From positions 1 to 64,000 of the forward strand of contig JANFAH010000080.1 of assembly GCA_024663395.1 (NCBI GenBank): 64,000 nt of DNA, in the 5' to 3' direction. A program made the position numbers and the translations under genes. Source of the stretch: Pisolithus tinctorius (taxonomy: Eukaryota; Basidiomycota; Agaricomycetes; Boletales; Pisolithaceae). Below, in pieces: positions 1 through 11,550 of the stretch. The notes beneath the pieces are model-generated. The model saw only the letters and a list, made by a program, of their open reading frames with translations, was not told where the DNA came from and did no database searches. The first letter of the stretch is position 1; the number at the start of each line of letters is the position of its first letter.

Positions 1-1605
1 CCTGTACAGCAAATTCCCAGTTGAGGAGAAAGCTGCATGACCCATTTGCAAAGTCCTTGATCATTGTGTTGTTGATGCTACAATCTCAATGGAGGACACC
101 CCTCTTGAAACCTGCTGTTGGACTGTTAAAGCAATTAGTATTGATTTTACAAGTGGAAGAGGATACATACTTTGTAAAATATCTCAGATACATGAAATGA
201 GTTCCTTTTTTGTCTTGAACATTACCATTGGCCTTGCACACAGCTTCATAGCCAATCACATGTGAGTTCTCCAAGACTTCATGCACAATCACCACTTCTC
301 ATCATGATATCATTCAGTTTTATTGATAATGCCTGGCTTGACCTTGATGACCCAGTAGTGTTGCAACTTGGGAACTCTGTCAATGTCTTGGACCAGCTTC
401 ATCATGTTGACTTCATGCAGGTCTGTCCTCTGCTCCAACTCCTCCACCCAATAATCCTTGATGACATAGTATTCCCCATTGTAGCATGCAAGGTAACAAA
501 CAGTACCCCTTCCTAGAAAGCCTGTGCTTGAGAATAATACATCGAGCACCTCATAGAAGGTCTTGTTTACTTGGATCCTCCTGATTACTGGGATGTGTTC
601 AGGTGATGCAGGAGTCAGGGGTGAGTTTGCACTGGGGAGGATGCCTGACTCCAAGTGAGGAGAAGGCATCATAGGAGAGGGGAAAGGGGGGAGAGGTATT
701 GCAAGTGCTGTGCATTTGTGGCTGTGTGCAGGATGGGGGGATATCTCTATGGTTGAATCAAAGCCAAGGGTTGAGCAGGAACTGAACACAACAGCACATA
801 CAATGTATATGAAGACTTCTGTGTCAGTGTGGATATTGATAGGGGGTGAGATTGCACCACCAGAGTGGTCATAAAAGTGAAGGTGAAGAAGTTTGCTATC
901 AGAAATTGATAATCCAAGGACATAGTGCCTCCAGGGCTGGTCAACAAGGGTTAGATATGCCTTAGTGTCCATTGTCTTCCCAAGATGGGATGCTGGCTTG
1001 AAAGACTCCTTTGAGTACTTGGTGATGACTTTGGGACTTAACCACATAATCTCATTGAGGGATACTGGGGTGTTATTGACAAGGATGAGGTTGGGCTTTT
1101 GGGAATAACCTGTAGAACCTCACAAGCTGGTTCTGCTCCAGTCCACCATCCATTGATGCTGGGGTTTTCTGGATAGACTGGGCATCATGGATTTGGCAGC
1201 AGTTCTGATAGCATTGAGAAACAGAGCAACTTGCTTTTCAAAGCAGAGCTTTTCTGATTCTACCAGCAGCTCTGAGGCAAGTGGCCCAGGTTGCTCAGGA
1301 GGTGAATCAGAGCCTGGGGGTGGACAAAGCTCCCAGTTCCAGCACTTTCTATCATCATTGTATAGGCTGACCAGGCTGACCTCTGACAAGCCACCCTGGT
1401 TGAAGGAGGTGGAATAGCTACAGACACATGTGGGAATTGTTTTCAGAGGGACAATCAGGGACCTGGGAGCTATGGAGGTGAATGTATCTCTGAAGGACTT
1501 GAAGATAATATTTGTAACATAACCAAGGCTCTGAGGAGAGCTAACTTGTATCTGTGGTTCATGGATGATGGTGCCCTCAAGTTCTGAAGCAGTGAACTTG
1601 TCCAT
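1..1605 (-). pseudogene. FunK1-type protein kinase relic, cut by left edge
   Basis: FunK1 kinases are a fungus-specific kinase family greatly expanded in Agaricomycetes. On the minus strand the frame starts with Met at 1605 and runs to 310, broken by one TGA at 1120-1122; a frame change near 300 then leads to a second open stretch (295-89). Family landmarks are TKAYLTLVDQPWRHYVLG, IHTDTEVFIYIV, the ATP-lysine region YYVIKDYW and the hinge-like RVPKLQHYWV. The catalytic loop reads GVLH-stop-DCSINN: the HRD arginine codon is TGA at 86-88, followed by the LLNWEFA block that replaces DFG. The TGA at 1120 also sits where CGA fits. The kinase is dead. The C-terminal lobe lies outside the window. 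The family call is by motif recognition and is fairly sure. Confidence 0.75.
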
Positions 1606-3166
1606 AACATGAACTGTGTGGCCATGCTTGGGTGGGGGAAGAGAACTGATCAGCTTGTAGGTACCATCTATTGTTCAATATCTGTTTTTGTTCAAGTCTT
1701 TGGACATTTCTGAGGGTTGTTGACAAGTAGGGTCACACATTTGAAAATGGTGCCACCACTCAAAATACTGATGCATTTCAACATTAACATGTAATAAGCT
1801 CTGGTATATGGTAAGGTAACATGTATGTTGACTAGATGGGAGGAGAGTCTGAACAGCTTAGGGCAAAGTACGTATTTTTGTCAAAGTATTTGTTGAGATA
1901 GAATTTGGTAGAATGCTTGAAGGAGTTGTATGCTGTCAATCGATTATCTGCAGTTTGCCTGAAGTGAGGTATGAGATGTGCAAATGCCCAGACCTGACTG
2001 AGTGGGATGACATCACCAAGACATTGGCCATTTGCTCTCTTTGTGTGCCTAAGGATATGTAGGTGTGTCACATCTTCAGCTGCTATGTCAAAATGTTGTA
2101 TGTAGACCAAAAAATGGTCTGTCCACAACCATCTTCCCCCCCTCTTGCCAAAAGGACACATCAGGAGATGGAGCTGGCCAACAACATGACCTAAGATACT
2201 CTTGTGAGTGACACAGAAAAGTAGTGTGGACCATGAACCTTTCTGGCTGCTCTTTGGCCATTTGAAACAGGGGTCCACATTGATGATAGCTGCATCATAG
2301 CAGCCATGGGTCCAGGTCTTGCAAGGTGGAGAACAGAAGAGAGTCTGGGCAGGGAGGATGTCTGTGATATCATGTATCACCATGTTCTGCAGCCACATCT
2401 TGTACCAAACCTGCAGATCAGTAAAAGGCAGGGTTGAAGAGCTTGATCCCTGATGTTACCTGCTTATAGTGTGCACAGAGCTTGGTCCATACACCTTCTC
2501 ATGATTTAGAAAATCAACAAGGGCAGCTCAGAGGTCAAGTAGTCCAAACTTCTTGGCAGCACCATCAACACTAATGTGTTGCAAGGGTGGGTCATAGGAA
2601 AGGTTGATCGCCATACCATCTGCAATAAAACTATGCAAGGGAAAGGGAATGGAGTCTGGATCCTGGGTCCTGAGGCATGCAGAGATGGTGAAGTAATTGG
2701 TGATGGGCTGTGCAGGACCTGGCATCTTGGAAACTAGATTTGCCTCCTTGCAATCACTGATCTCACTGTCACCATCATCAGAACTCCCATCCTCAACCTC
2801 CAAGGACTTTTCTTCCACACAACCATGGGAGTGAGTCTGTGATTCATATAATGATGTTGCAAGTTCAAATGTCCTACATTTTTCAGCATGATTGAGGTAC
2901 CAGCAAATTTGAGGATTGTAGTTATTGTTATTGCTAGCTGATGCAGGTGTCTTGATCTCCGATACATGGGTGTGTTCAGTTACATCAGCAGTCCATTGGA
3001 TGGTGACCCTGACATGCTTCACACTTGGTATGATGCTCTGCATGAGTTCTAACTTGGGGATGTGCCAATTGTTGATGGGCTTGTTTCCCTTACTGCATCG
3101 TGCACCATGATTGAGTATTGACTGCTTGTGCACATGAAACTCATCCAGTGCAGAAGATATTATATG

Positions 3167-3426
3167 GTATCAGTGTAGAAAGAGTTTAAACGACTAGTCG
3201 AAGTCCTAAGCCTTCCCTACTTTAAGATGGAGTGTCTAAAATGGCTGGCGGGAATGGCAGACTGATGGGGGGTCTATGACCCTGCCATCAGGGCATTCAC
3301 TCATTTGTAGGGAAAGGCGGGCCACAGGGGGCCCTATGTAGTTTTTAACACTCGCTAGAATAGTGCAACATAGGACAACTACGTCCTCAAGCACTTTAAT
3401 ACAGAAAAAAAAAAAAAAAAAAAAAA
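3167..3426 (+). mobile_element. SINE-like poly(A) retroposon with 13-bp target duplication
   Basis: About 238 bp of unique sequence ends in a run of 22 A (3405-3426). It is bracketed by an exact 13-bp duplication, AAGATATTATATG, at 3154-3166 and 3425-3437; the last As of the tail overlap the right copy. The insert splits the Plavaka coding frame, and its CpG content is higher than its host relic, so it is younger. A poly(A) tail plus a long target duplication is the mark of LINE-mediated retroposition. No reading frame is present. I looked for pol III box A/B and found only a weak box-B-like stretch near 3195-3210, so it could be a SINE, a 5'-truncated LINE or a retrocopied RNA. Confidence 0.75.
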
Positions 3427-4804
3427 GATATTATATGAAGATCATTGTTGTCAATGCAGTAAGCTTGGACTTGGTATTGGAAGTCCATGAGCACATGAAT
3501 AGCAGTAATAATTTTGGAAGGGGCTGCTCCAGCAATAACACTAATGATGTAATGTTGGACATCATGGTGCATGCATCCAGTCACTTGCTTCAGCTTAGCA
3601 ACACCACCTTTAAAGTGACAGAACCCCACAGTAGGCTGTAAAACTGAGAAGTGAAAGTCAATTTTGGCTTCACCAACTGCATTTATGCACCACTTCATGT
3701 CATGGTCCCAAAATTCCTTGTGCAGGTGGTGAAGGGGCTCTAGAGTTATAAAAGTGCTTGGACAAGAAAGCAGAATGTCCCTCCAAAATGGGTCACCAAC
3801 TCTGCTGAGGTGAAAGCACTGTGCTTCATGAAAGAAGACTTGGATGTTTGTAGGGTGGACCTTGGATTTCACCACTGTGAGCTGAGCCAAAGTGGTGGAC
3901 ATGGTTCATGGCTCATGTCAGAATGGGTCTCCAAACTGTTTGTACATCGCCATGGTGATCAGGGAAGTCTTTCCCCCAACAGCTGCAAGCATGGCAGCCT
4001 CAGGAGTGTCAGCAATATAACCCACAATTGGTGTGAAACAGTACTGCATGTGCCCCAGAGAATCCAGTAACATAATGCCAAGCTTGGCAGCTTGCTTGAT
4101 GGGTTCAAGTACGATATCCAGGCATTCATGAATGAGCCTATCTTCAAGGAGGCTGCACATATGCTTGTTCTTGTGCACAAACTTGGGGACAGGGAGGAGA
4201 GTGGTGAGCATAAATGAGTTGGATGACAATTTTAGGCACATGGACATCTTGATATTTGCTAGGCTGATGAGAAGTGGATAAGCAACTCTGCTACCACATA
4301 AAGTAGTAATATTTGTCTTATCTGAAGAAAGTATTGTGCCAAGAAGAGTTGCTCCACTTGGAAGCTGTGACTGGGGTACATCAATTGAATAAAAGGATCT
4401 ATAACTCACAGTGGAAACATACCTGCATATGCCAAGCATCATCAGTGGTCATCTACTCTGTATACACCCTACAAAGCTTCTTGGGCATTTTGTATACATG
4501 CCTCAGAATGAAATCAAGCTGGTCAGAGAACAAAGGGTGGTTGAGGAGCCATGCAATGCATTCCAGGGGATCACACCAGTACAAGTGCACAGGGTGTTTG
4601 GTTGGCTGCAAAGGAGTAATCTCCATTGAGCACCAGTGTGGCCCACCAGGGAGTAACTCAGCCAGCCCATGAAGTGCTCTGGCTGTATGAAAGGAAATAT
4701 TTAGTAGCTGTATCTGGTGCATGTCAATAATGATCTTTGGAGAGAATAGGGACAGGCTTATGATTGACAATGACAAGAAAGAGTCTATAGCTCTCATGCT
4801 CAGG

Positions 4805-5313
4805 TGTCAAATTTGTGGATGTCCAGGTTGAAGCCAGACCGGAGACTGAAGTGGGTGCGAGGCCAAGGGGTCGGGATCAAGAGGAGAGATGAGGATACAG
4901 ATGGTTGGACTGTTTGGACTTAGTGACTGAGAATACAGTGCTATTCCCTTGCGTGGGTCTCAGTCCAAGTTTGAGGCTGAGGTGGGATTATTAGAATAAA
5001 CTTTGTTGATTTCAGACTGAGGGGTACAGGCTGAGTATCTATGAGTTTATATACCAGAAGTAACTATAGTATGGAGACCAGTAATGCCAGTCTTGCAAAG
5101 ATTGCTAAGGTGATTGGTAAGACAAGTATTAGTAAGGTATGACAAATGTAACAGAGACTGGGACAGGACCAGGCAGGACTTAACTGAAGTGACAGACACT
5201 GCTTTGCAGTGTCTTCTGCACTAGGACATCTGGGGATAGAGGACAGGTGAGGCCGAGGCCAGACCAGATGAGTGCGAGGCCAAGTCTGGCCAGGTTGAGG
5301 CATGACTATGACA
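4805..5313 (-). mobile_element. Solo LTR, 509 bp, TSD TCAGG
   Basis: The segment begins TGTCA and ends TGACA and is flanked by the 5-bp duplication TCAGG (4800-4804 and 5314-5318). It interrupts the Plavaka frame exactly between LLHSG and the SMRAIDSF block, and removing it with one duplication restores a continuous reading frame. On the minus strand a TATA-like TATATAAAC lies near 5050. No internal retroviral sequence remains, so it is a solo LTR left by recombination. Its minus-strand start (TGTCATAGTCATG) resembles the starts of the 6796 solo LTR and of the element B LTRs, suggesting related gypsy families. Confidence 0.82.
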
Positions 5314-5932
5314 TCAGGCCTGAATGAAGTAACCATGATGCCAGCTCCCATTCATTGTGGGAGTTGAAGGGGTAGTACAGATTTGATGCCCATAGGTTGC
5401 TGAACTGGTCACTGTTAAATTTGTCCATAAACATTGGGCCAAGTCCAAACATTTTAGCTGTGCCCCAAAGTTGTCTGAGGTTGGCCCCCATGTGTCAAAT
5501 GCCATATGAACAAAATCTGGGTAATCATGAGTTGCATAGTCATCAGGGTCAGTGCTCATTGGGACATCTTCTAAGTGTGTTGGGTGTTGAGAGTTGTGAA
5601 TGTTCAAGCTCAAAGGTTGGAGAGACTCATGAAGGTGGACTAAGTTATTGACCCAGGTATTGCACCCAGAGGACAGCTGGCTCATGTGCATTGTGACAGC
5701 ACTGTGACTCTGGAAGCCACCTTTCCCACAACTTGGACAGTGGGGCATACTCTAGATGGTCAGGCAGGCTGATTCCATGTTACATGATTATCACTTCAGT
5801 GCAAATCAGGACATTGTTCAGATCACTACAGAGTGTATTTCTCATATACTACCCAATCACATCCATTTGCAAACATAGTCACTCATGTCTGTTTATAACC
5901 TCAATCACACACACCTTCATGCTGGGTCAACC

Positions 5933-6558
5933 ATGCCCACAGTTGAGCATTGCCCAGGCAGCAAAGGACTGCCCCATAAGCCTCATGATGGCAGGTTCTC
6001 TTCCTGCAACAGCCCCTCTAGCAGTGCCAAGGTCAAAGCAGAGACAACTGGTGTCTTAGCTGAGATGTATGGAATATTGGAGTCATCCACTCACACAGTA
6101 AGTTCTTTTTTTCCTTCCTAATAACCACTCATTGATAGGTTTTCAATCTGCAGCATGAATCAAAGAGTCAGCTGAATCATGAGGCACTTCTCCTTCTTGA
6201 TGTAGTGTGCACACAACATGAAGTCTTTCATGCAGAACAAGCCCTGGCTGCATGCATCGCCCATGAATATGAATTGATGGCCAGTTTGTACAAGTACAAG
6301 GTGGGCAGCAGTGAGGTGAGAGTCCATGAAAAAGATATGGAGGTTGGCTCATTACATGTAGCAATGAAAAAACACAGACTGGGGGAGCCTATTTTCAACA
6401 TTAGTGTTCTGGCCAGTGAGCTGCAGCCATCTCTCAAGTCTGATGGTATGCTATGCTCACTCTTTTCTTTTGGGCTGCTATTTTACTTATGCTGGATCTT
6501 GATAGGCACAGTTATTGAGCATGCTGGTAGTCAAATACTCACCATTCATCTAGACTAG
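5933..6558 (+). CDS. Small three-exon hypothetical gene, 169 aa
   Basis: I do not recognise the protein. Three exons (5933-6097, 6154-6445, 6506-6558) splice to a 510-nt frame with no stop: M at 5933 and TAG at 6556-6558. Introns are GTAAGT...CTGCAG (56 nt) and GTATGC...GATAG (60 nt), the normal size for basidiomycetes. The middle exon is rich in charged and helical residues (for example HAEQALAACIAHEYELMAS). The gene is divergent from the Plavaka transposase, whose first Met is 185 bp away, so it may be a second gene of that element or an unrelated gene sharing its promoter. The start is the first in-frame Met giving the open model and could be further upstream. Its intactness inside decayed DNA is unusual. 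Confidence 0.45.
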
Positions 6559-6795
6559 TACTATCCATTACTTTCCTGTACTTATTGAAAAATGCTGTAT
6601 GTTATGTCTGTGTGTTGTTGCCTTCATGCATAGGAACAAAGTTAGATCTACCAAGTTCTCTACTACAGTGGGAATCTAGGTTGCTGTATTAGCTAGATGT
6701 GTCTGTTCCCTTGTATGCTAGGTAGCTATTGGTCTTTGGATTGCTGGTATCACTGGTGTGGCTTACTCAGGTGCTATGAGTTGCTTGGATGCTGG

Positions 6796-7683
6796 TGTCA
6801 TATCCATGACTCTCAGACTCAATCCCAGTCCAGTCTGGACCCCTAGCCCCTAACTCCAGTCAAGTCTGGTCCCAGTCCAGCCTAGAAAACCCAACTCCTG
6901 CCTAGAGAACACAACTCCAGTGCTAGATAACCCAACTCAGGCCTAAATAACTCAAGTCTGGTCTTTTACCCCTATCTTCGGTCCATTCTGGCCTCCCAGC
7001 CTTGCGCTGCCCCACCCTGGTCCTCCCAGGTCCATGTCCAGGTCACCCAGACATAACTCCAGTCTGTTTTCCCATGTTTGCACTATATTTAGTCTAGTCC
7101 TTTTGTCTGACTTTTGCTTACTGTATGAAACCTGTGTCTGACTCTGGTATGCTGGTCACCTGGACTTAGACTATTAGTCTTGGCACAGCCTCTGTGGCTG
7201 TCCTCACCTTGCTAATCATCTCACTAATAGCTTATTAACAAGTCTGGCTTCATGTTCATTACTCCAGACTGGCCTTGTGTATTTAAACCCCTGTACATAC
7301 TTCATAGCACTCCAGTCAGAATATCAACTAAGTATTACCCTCATCTCCATGTTACCCCTTGAGACTATTCTATAGCTAAGGCCAAGCCTTAAGCTATCCC
7401 CAGCCCCCATCCCAGACCTCTCCCCAGCTTGCATAAGGGTACAGCACATAAGCTGAGACCAAGGGAGGAAGATCCAACCCCAGACCAGCTCCCCCTGTGC
7501 ACACCCCAAGACCAGTTGGCTTCCCATGCTCCCAGTCTTAAGTCCGGTCCTCCAGACTTAACCCCTAACCTCTGGCCTTAACTCCAGTCCAACCAGACTT
7601 AACCCCTGTCTCCTGGCCTTGACTCTGGCCACCCAGACTAGCCCCTGTCACCCAGTCACCTGAGGGTAAACCCGTACTTGACA
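6796..7683 (+). mobile_element. Solo LTR, 888 bp, TSD GCTGG
   Basis: The segment starts TGTCATATCC, ends CTTGACA and is flanked by the duplication GCTGG at 6791-6795 and 7684-7688. A TATA-like GTATTTAAACCCC lies near 7278. The first third and the last quarter are low-complexity pyrimidine-rich repeats of CCAGTC/CCTGGCC type, which make it longer than the related solo LTR at 4805-5313. No protein-coding retrotransposon sequence is present. A 41-bp imperfect direct repeat lies just outside it on both sides (6755-6795 and 7709-7749). Confidence 0.78.
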
Positions 7684-7784
7684 GCTGGCCACTACTTTGG
7701 GCAAGTCTGGTGTAGTCTACTCTGGCACTATGAGTTGCTAGGATGCTTGACATTGCTTTGGACTGATATGGAATTGTGCAAATA

Positions 7785-9151
7785 CTATGGGCAGCTATGA
7801 GTTACTAACCACATTTTTGTGTTTTGCTGATGTGCAGATAATTTCCTTATGAAGCTTGACCAATAGATAGGCATATAGTGGTGCAAGTGGTATGTGTCCC
7901 CCCATCCCATTAAATAGGACATTACCATCAGTGTGGCCAGCTCCTGTTCTTGGTTTATGGCATGTACCAGGCAAAAGAGTAGCAGGTGTTGTTGATTGCA
8001 GATATCTTCCAGATATGGTGTACATGCCTTGTGGTATGCTGACCCCTTGGTTAGGATTGCAGACAAGTTGTAATGTTTACCTTGTTTTTTGTTTGATAGG
8101 TGGTTATGTAAAATGACAGATTTGTGGTTGCCCTGGAGTTTGTAAGCAACTTCACATCATTGTTACACCAGGCATTGATTGCTAATGCTGGAACCCATCC
8201 ATCAATGAATGGGTGCAAGCATTTCATTCCCCATTCACCCATCTCCAAGATGAAGTTGTCTTCCACTAGTGCAAATGGTGCCTGCCACTTGCCACACCAG
8301 TGGCCCCTTCCTGCTGGGAATCAGACATCAACAAATTTCACAGGTGTGTAGTTGTTTGCTCTTGCCACCCACTGCTCCATTCATGCTACCTGATTATCAT
8401 AGTCCTCTGCATGTGGAATGGGTGGCCTTGGGTATGCTATGTCCACTTTGTTCAGGATCCTTCTGATCAACTCTGCTGACTCCAAACCTGGCACATATGC
8501 TTGCACATTGGCTTGAATAAAAGATTGCACCCACTCCTGAAATGTCACCTCCCTCAGCATCTGCTCCATGCCATCCATTGGTGGTGAATTTTTCAGCCAT
8601 AGTAACATGTGAAGATGTAGTGACCCCCATCCCTGGGACTCCACCATGCCAAAGTATGCACTCACATAACCAAAGATGCCCTTTTGACTCTACATGCTAT
8701 AGGGACTTGCAGTAACATCAAAGAGGGTTTGTATGATTGTTTTTGATCATGAAATGGAAGAATTTTGTGGCAGCATATGGGTCTTCAGCAATGTTCACCA
8801 CTTGCTTTTCTTTGGAAGGTCTGACAGTGGCAAGAAACTTATCCATGTCAATGTGTTCTCCTGTGAAGATCTGTGCAATGGGATCATGCAAATCATAAGG
8901 GTTGATTGTTAACCATAAGCTTGGTGGGTTCAACATGACAGATGTTGCCCATATCTGACTTCACAATTGGTACCAGCTTTGGTCAGATCCCTGTACATGG
9001 CCAGCTGTGGCATAAAGATGCTTCCAAAGTAGTTGTATTGCTGGTTGCTGATGTGTTGATGCTGTTCTTCCTGCCTCACAGCTTGCTGCATACTAGCCAG
9101 TGAAATAGTGGACAGGAGGTGTGTGTCCTTGTCAAAACTGTTGTGCTGCAT
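7785..9151 (-). pseudogene. Helitron Rep/helitron-like N-terminal domain relic
   Basis: Helitrons are rolling-circle transposons encoding a HUH endonuclease fused to a helicase. On the minus strand, in order: a block ending MLNPPSLWLTINPYDLHDP (8936 down), QIFTGEHIDMDKFLATV, YAATKFFHFMI; the HUH motif inside GWGSLHLHMLLWLK (near 8610); CNNDVKLLTN followed by FYITTYQTK, which fits the catalytic Tyr region (8110-8160); and MVMSYLMGWGDTYHLHHY with MPIYWSSF (7850-7930). Several frame changes and stops break it. The helicase half is missing; decay or the solo LTR at 6796-7683 lies where it would continue. No Helitron 3' hairpin was identified. Confidence 0.72.
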
Positions 9152-9489
9152 CTGTACTCAAGCAGAACCAAGTGCCTGCCCACATAATGTACCTACATTG
9201 TACTGTATGACAGGGCCAGCAGAGGCTGACAATTCACTGTGTCCCATGGGCCAGCAGAGGTTGAGCCCTACACTGAGTCATCCCCCTGCTGTATGGACCA
9301 GCCCAGCTTCAATTGTCAAATAACACATGAGTAGGCCACAATCAAATTGTCCCTGTAGTATGTGGAGTAGCCTAGTGTGAGATGTCACCTATCCAGTGGC
9401 ATGCTGTGGCATGTGTAGATCAGCACTGGAAGTTGGCACAAGACCTTGGCATGCTTCAGGATAGCTCAGCAGTGTAGTGTTGTATGATT
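9152..9489. other. Gene-free decayed stretch
   Basis: No coding signal was seen. The short motif CCAGCAGAGG followed by YTGA occurs twice here (about 9210 and 9250) and again, inverted, near 59985, which suggests a dispersed low-copy repeat of unknown type. Confidence 0.4.
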
Positions 9490-9777
9490 TCAGAGCACTC
9501 CAGGGCATACCATGGCCCTCTGGGGTGAGCTGTGGCAAGCCAGCCACTCTGGAGCAAATGGTGGAGCATGCCATTGTCCCCCAGGGTAAGCTGTGGCATG
9601 CCAACCACTCTTGGAGCAAATTCCAGAGCACACTGTAGCACATGTGCCAGAGTATACCATAGCATGTGCCACAGCATGCCAGCCACTCCAGAGCAAATTC
9701 TGGGACACACTACAGCACATGTGCCAGAGAATACCATGGCATTCCAGACAACTCTGGAGCAGGCCATGGCCCTCTGG
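9490..9777 (+). repeat. Degenerate minisatellite, left part
   Basis: Imperfect tandem units are recognised by the core ACTCYRGAGCAAAT at about 9545, 9605 and 9685, each followed by CAGCACATGTGCCAGAG-type and GGCCCTCTGG-type segments. The same repeat continues at 11551-12000. The two parts were one array until the LTR-like element at 9778-11550 inserted. Short reading frames here are products of the periodicity, not genes. Confidence 0.7.
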
Positions 9778-11550
9778 TGTCACACACCAAAGGTGTTGTG
9801 GACATGGTTACAGCTGACTCTGCCTAACTCATTGACGAGTTGTGCACAATGCCCAGGCATGCAGATGAAGACTAAAGGCCTCATGTGTAGAAAGACTGTC
9901 GGACGTTAACAGTCATCCTTCGCACAAGAACGAGTCGTCAGTGCTAAAGAGAAAAGAGGAAGCGAGTTAAGCGCACATTAAGGTTTTTAGCACCTGTGTA
10001 TGGCATTCCGGTTTTCATCATATCTCCACCATTTCCAAAGATATCGACTCCATTCCCACACTCGCTTAAAGTGCTCAGCCCCACGATTCTTCCTTCCAAA
10101 TTTGGAGAGGATCCTCGCACCCTATGCATTTCTACAGCACTCCATCCATCAGATGCTCATTTCACTAAGTCCATCAATCATGGCCACCTCTTCATCGGTC
10201 GTCTCGCTTGTCTCATTTGCCAGAGACAGTGGCTACATATATCTGCCAGGCATTCCCACCAGCTTCCGTCCTGAAGCCCCCTGGTTCATCCTGTCATTGT
10301 CAGCCCCATCTCATCCCATGCAGCTTGGTCAGTGTGTTCTCCTTGTCAGTATGACTTCCAGAAGGACGTTCTTTGGTCGCCTCAGGTCTGTCACTCGGTT
10401 AGAAAAGGTCTTATGTGGTCGTTTCAGTCTCCCTAGTTGATGAAGCATATGGATCATTCCTCCCTGCTCCCTGCACCATCTTTATTCTAGTCTTGTCCAT
10501 CATTCTTCCCACATTGCGACAGCTGCAGTATGGTCTACTGTCCTCCAGCCTCCCTGATCACATTCATGATGAGTATGACATGCATCTTGCCTTCTTACTG
10601 CAAGATCCAGCAGAGGACATCCCCCCTTCTCCTCCTCCTCCGTCAGAGCCCCACAGACCCCCAATGCCCTAGCCCCCTTTGACACCTGACTCATGCCCTT
10701 CAATTCTGGAATTAATACTTCCCTATCTGGAAACACCGTCCATCTGTCATGCTGTCTTTGGATCTAGAGATGTCTCCACCGAGATCTAACTTGCATCGCC
10801 ACCCCCTAATGCGATATCAGTGTGCTTACTCAGTTTCTGATTCTATTTGACTCATTTTGTGATATTTTGACTATCCCTGACTTGTTTATTGCCAATACTT
10901 ACCAATCCTCTTTGCTTGCTTACTTTTCATTTCTCACTTACTCATCATGATTACTCAGTCCTTACTCATTACTTACCAAGTGTTTGTGCCTTGTTTGTCA
11001 CAAGCTGTGCTCCCCCCTCAGTATATAAACCCCCATGTACTTAGCTACAAAAAAAAAGCAATCAGAAGTCACTCAGCAGTCAGTTCAGTGCCTATCTTGT
11101 CATCGACAGTTGAGGCTCATTCGGGAGAGTCTATCTGTCTTCATTCGTATCATTGGTAGTTGAGGCTCCATCAAGGGTCTATCTACCTTCATTCATTCAT
11201 CTGAAGTATCATCTGCACTCTGTCAGCACACCTGCTTAGTCATCCATCCACTCCTGCGTAACTCGTCATTGACTTGTGCCAGGAGCACATCCAAAAGATC
11301 ATCACGCCAGAGTACTTTTGGCTGAATACCTTCACTCTATTCAGCATCCCCCATCTAGTCATCAACTTGCTTATCTACTCCTGCATCACTTGTCGATGAC
11401 TTGTGCCAGGAGCACTCTACTTGAAGTCCCTCCCCCCCACATCAGGTTTCCCTGCCCTCCAGGTTCCACGGAGGTAAACCCCACTTGCTCATATTTGTCT
11501 TTGGTGTGGATTTGCTTGGTTTACACCAGCTTTCCACACTTTGACTCACA
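9778..11550 (+). mobile_element. LTR-like element, family E copy 1 (1,773 bp)
   Basis: It begins TGTCACACACC and ends GACTCACA, matching the two copies at 53-57 kb. A TATA box (GTATATAAACCCCC, near 11021) is followed by a short A-run and a pair of hairpin-forming repeats (CTCCTGCG...CCAGGAG type) near 11250 and 11385. These features and the 4-bp flanks fit a long solo LTR. The flanks are CTGG (9774-9777) and CCAG (11551-11554), which are both single CpG transitions from CCGG. No internal gag/pol is attached. It contains an approximately 160-codon reading frame shared by all three copies, which is unusual for an LTR, so an unclassified non-autonomous element remains possible. Confidence 0.65.
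10180..10672 (+). pseudogene. Family E embedded reading frame, copy 1, frameshifted
   Basis: The frame begins MATSSSVVSLVSFARDSGY and ends near PAEDIPPSPPPPSEPH. The equivalent frames in copies 2 and 3 are uninterrupted; here an extra A near 10405 (GTTAGAAAAGG against GTTAGAAAGG) shifts the frame after SVTRLE. No known domain was recognised. The protein would be about 160 residues with a proline-rich tail. Confidence 0.5.

Larger units (their letters stand above)
1832..5748 (-). pseudogene. Plavaka-type transposase relic (CACTA-like, DUF6830 end)
   Basis: This is a nearly full-length but broken transposase of the Plavaka group found in basidiomycetes. In order on the minus strand: an N-terminal zinc-finger-like block (MPHCPSCGKGGFQSHSAV, 5748), then LYYPFNSHNEWELASWLLHSG (5340-5400, shifted frame), RALHGLAELLPGGPHW (4650), the core around LLGTILSSDKTNI and RVAYPLLISLANI (4250-4350), EPLHHLHKEFWDHDMKWCINAVG (3690-3740), NNNNYNPQICWYLNHAEKC (2900), and the C-terminal block HLIPHFRQTADNRLTAYN to YFDKNTYFALS (1850-1970). 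There are several frameshifts. Two later insertions split it: a SINE-like element at 3167-3426 and a solo LTR at 4805-5313. Terminal inverted repeats were not identified. The block order strongly supports the family. Confidence 0.8.

Noticed and set aside
1048..1122. An intron in the FunK1 relic
   Set aside because: The two open stretches are in the same frame and read through with family-like residues (KPNLILVNN) apart from one TGA.
3190..3215. tRNA-type box B proving a tRNA-derived SINE
   Set aside because: The match to the consensus is poor without gaps and no box A was found; only the poly(A) tail and target duplication are solid.
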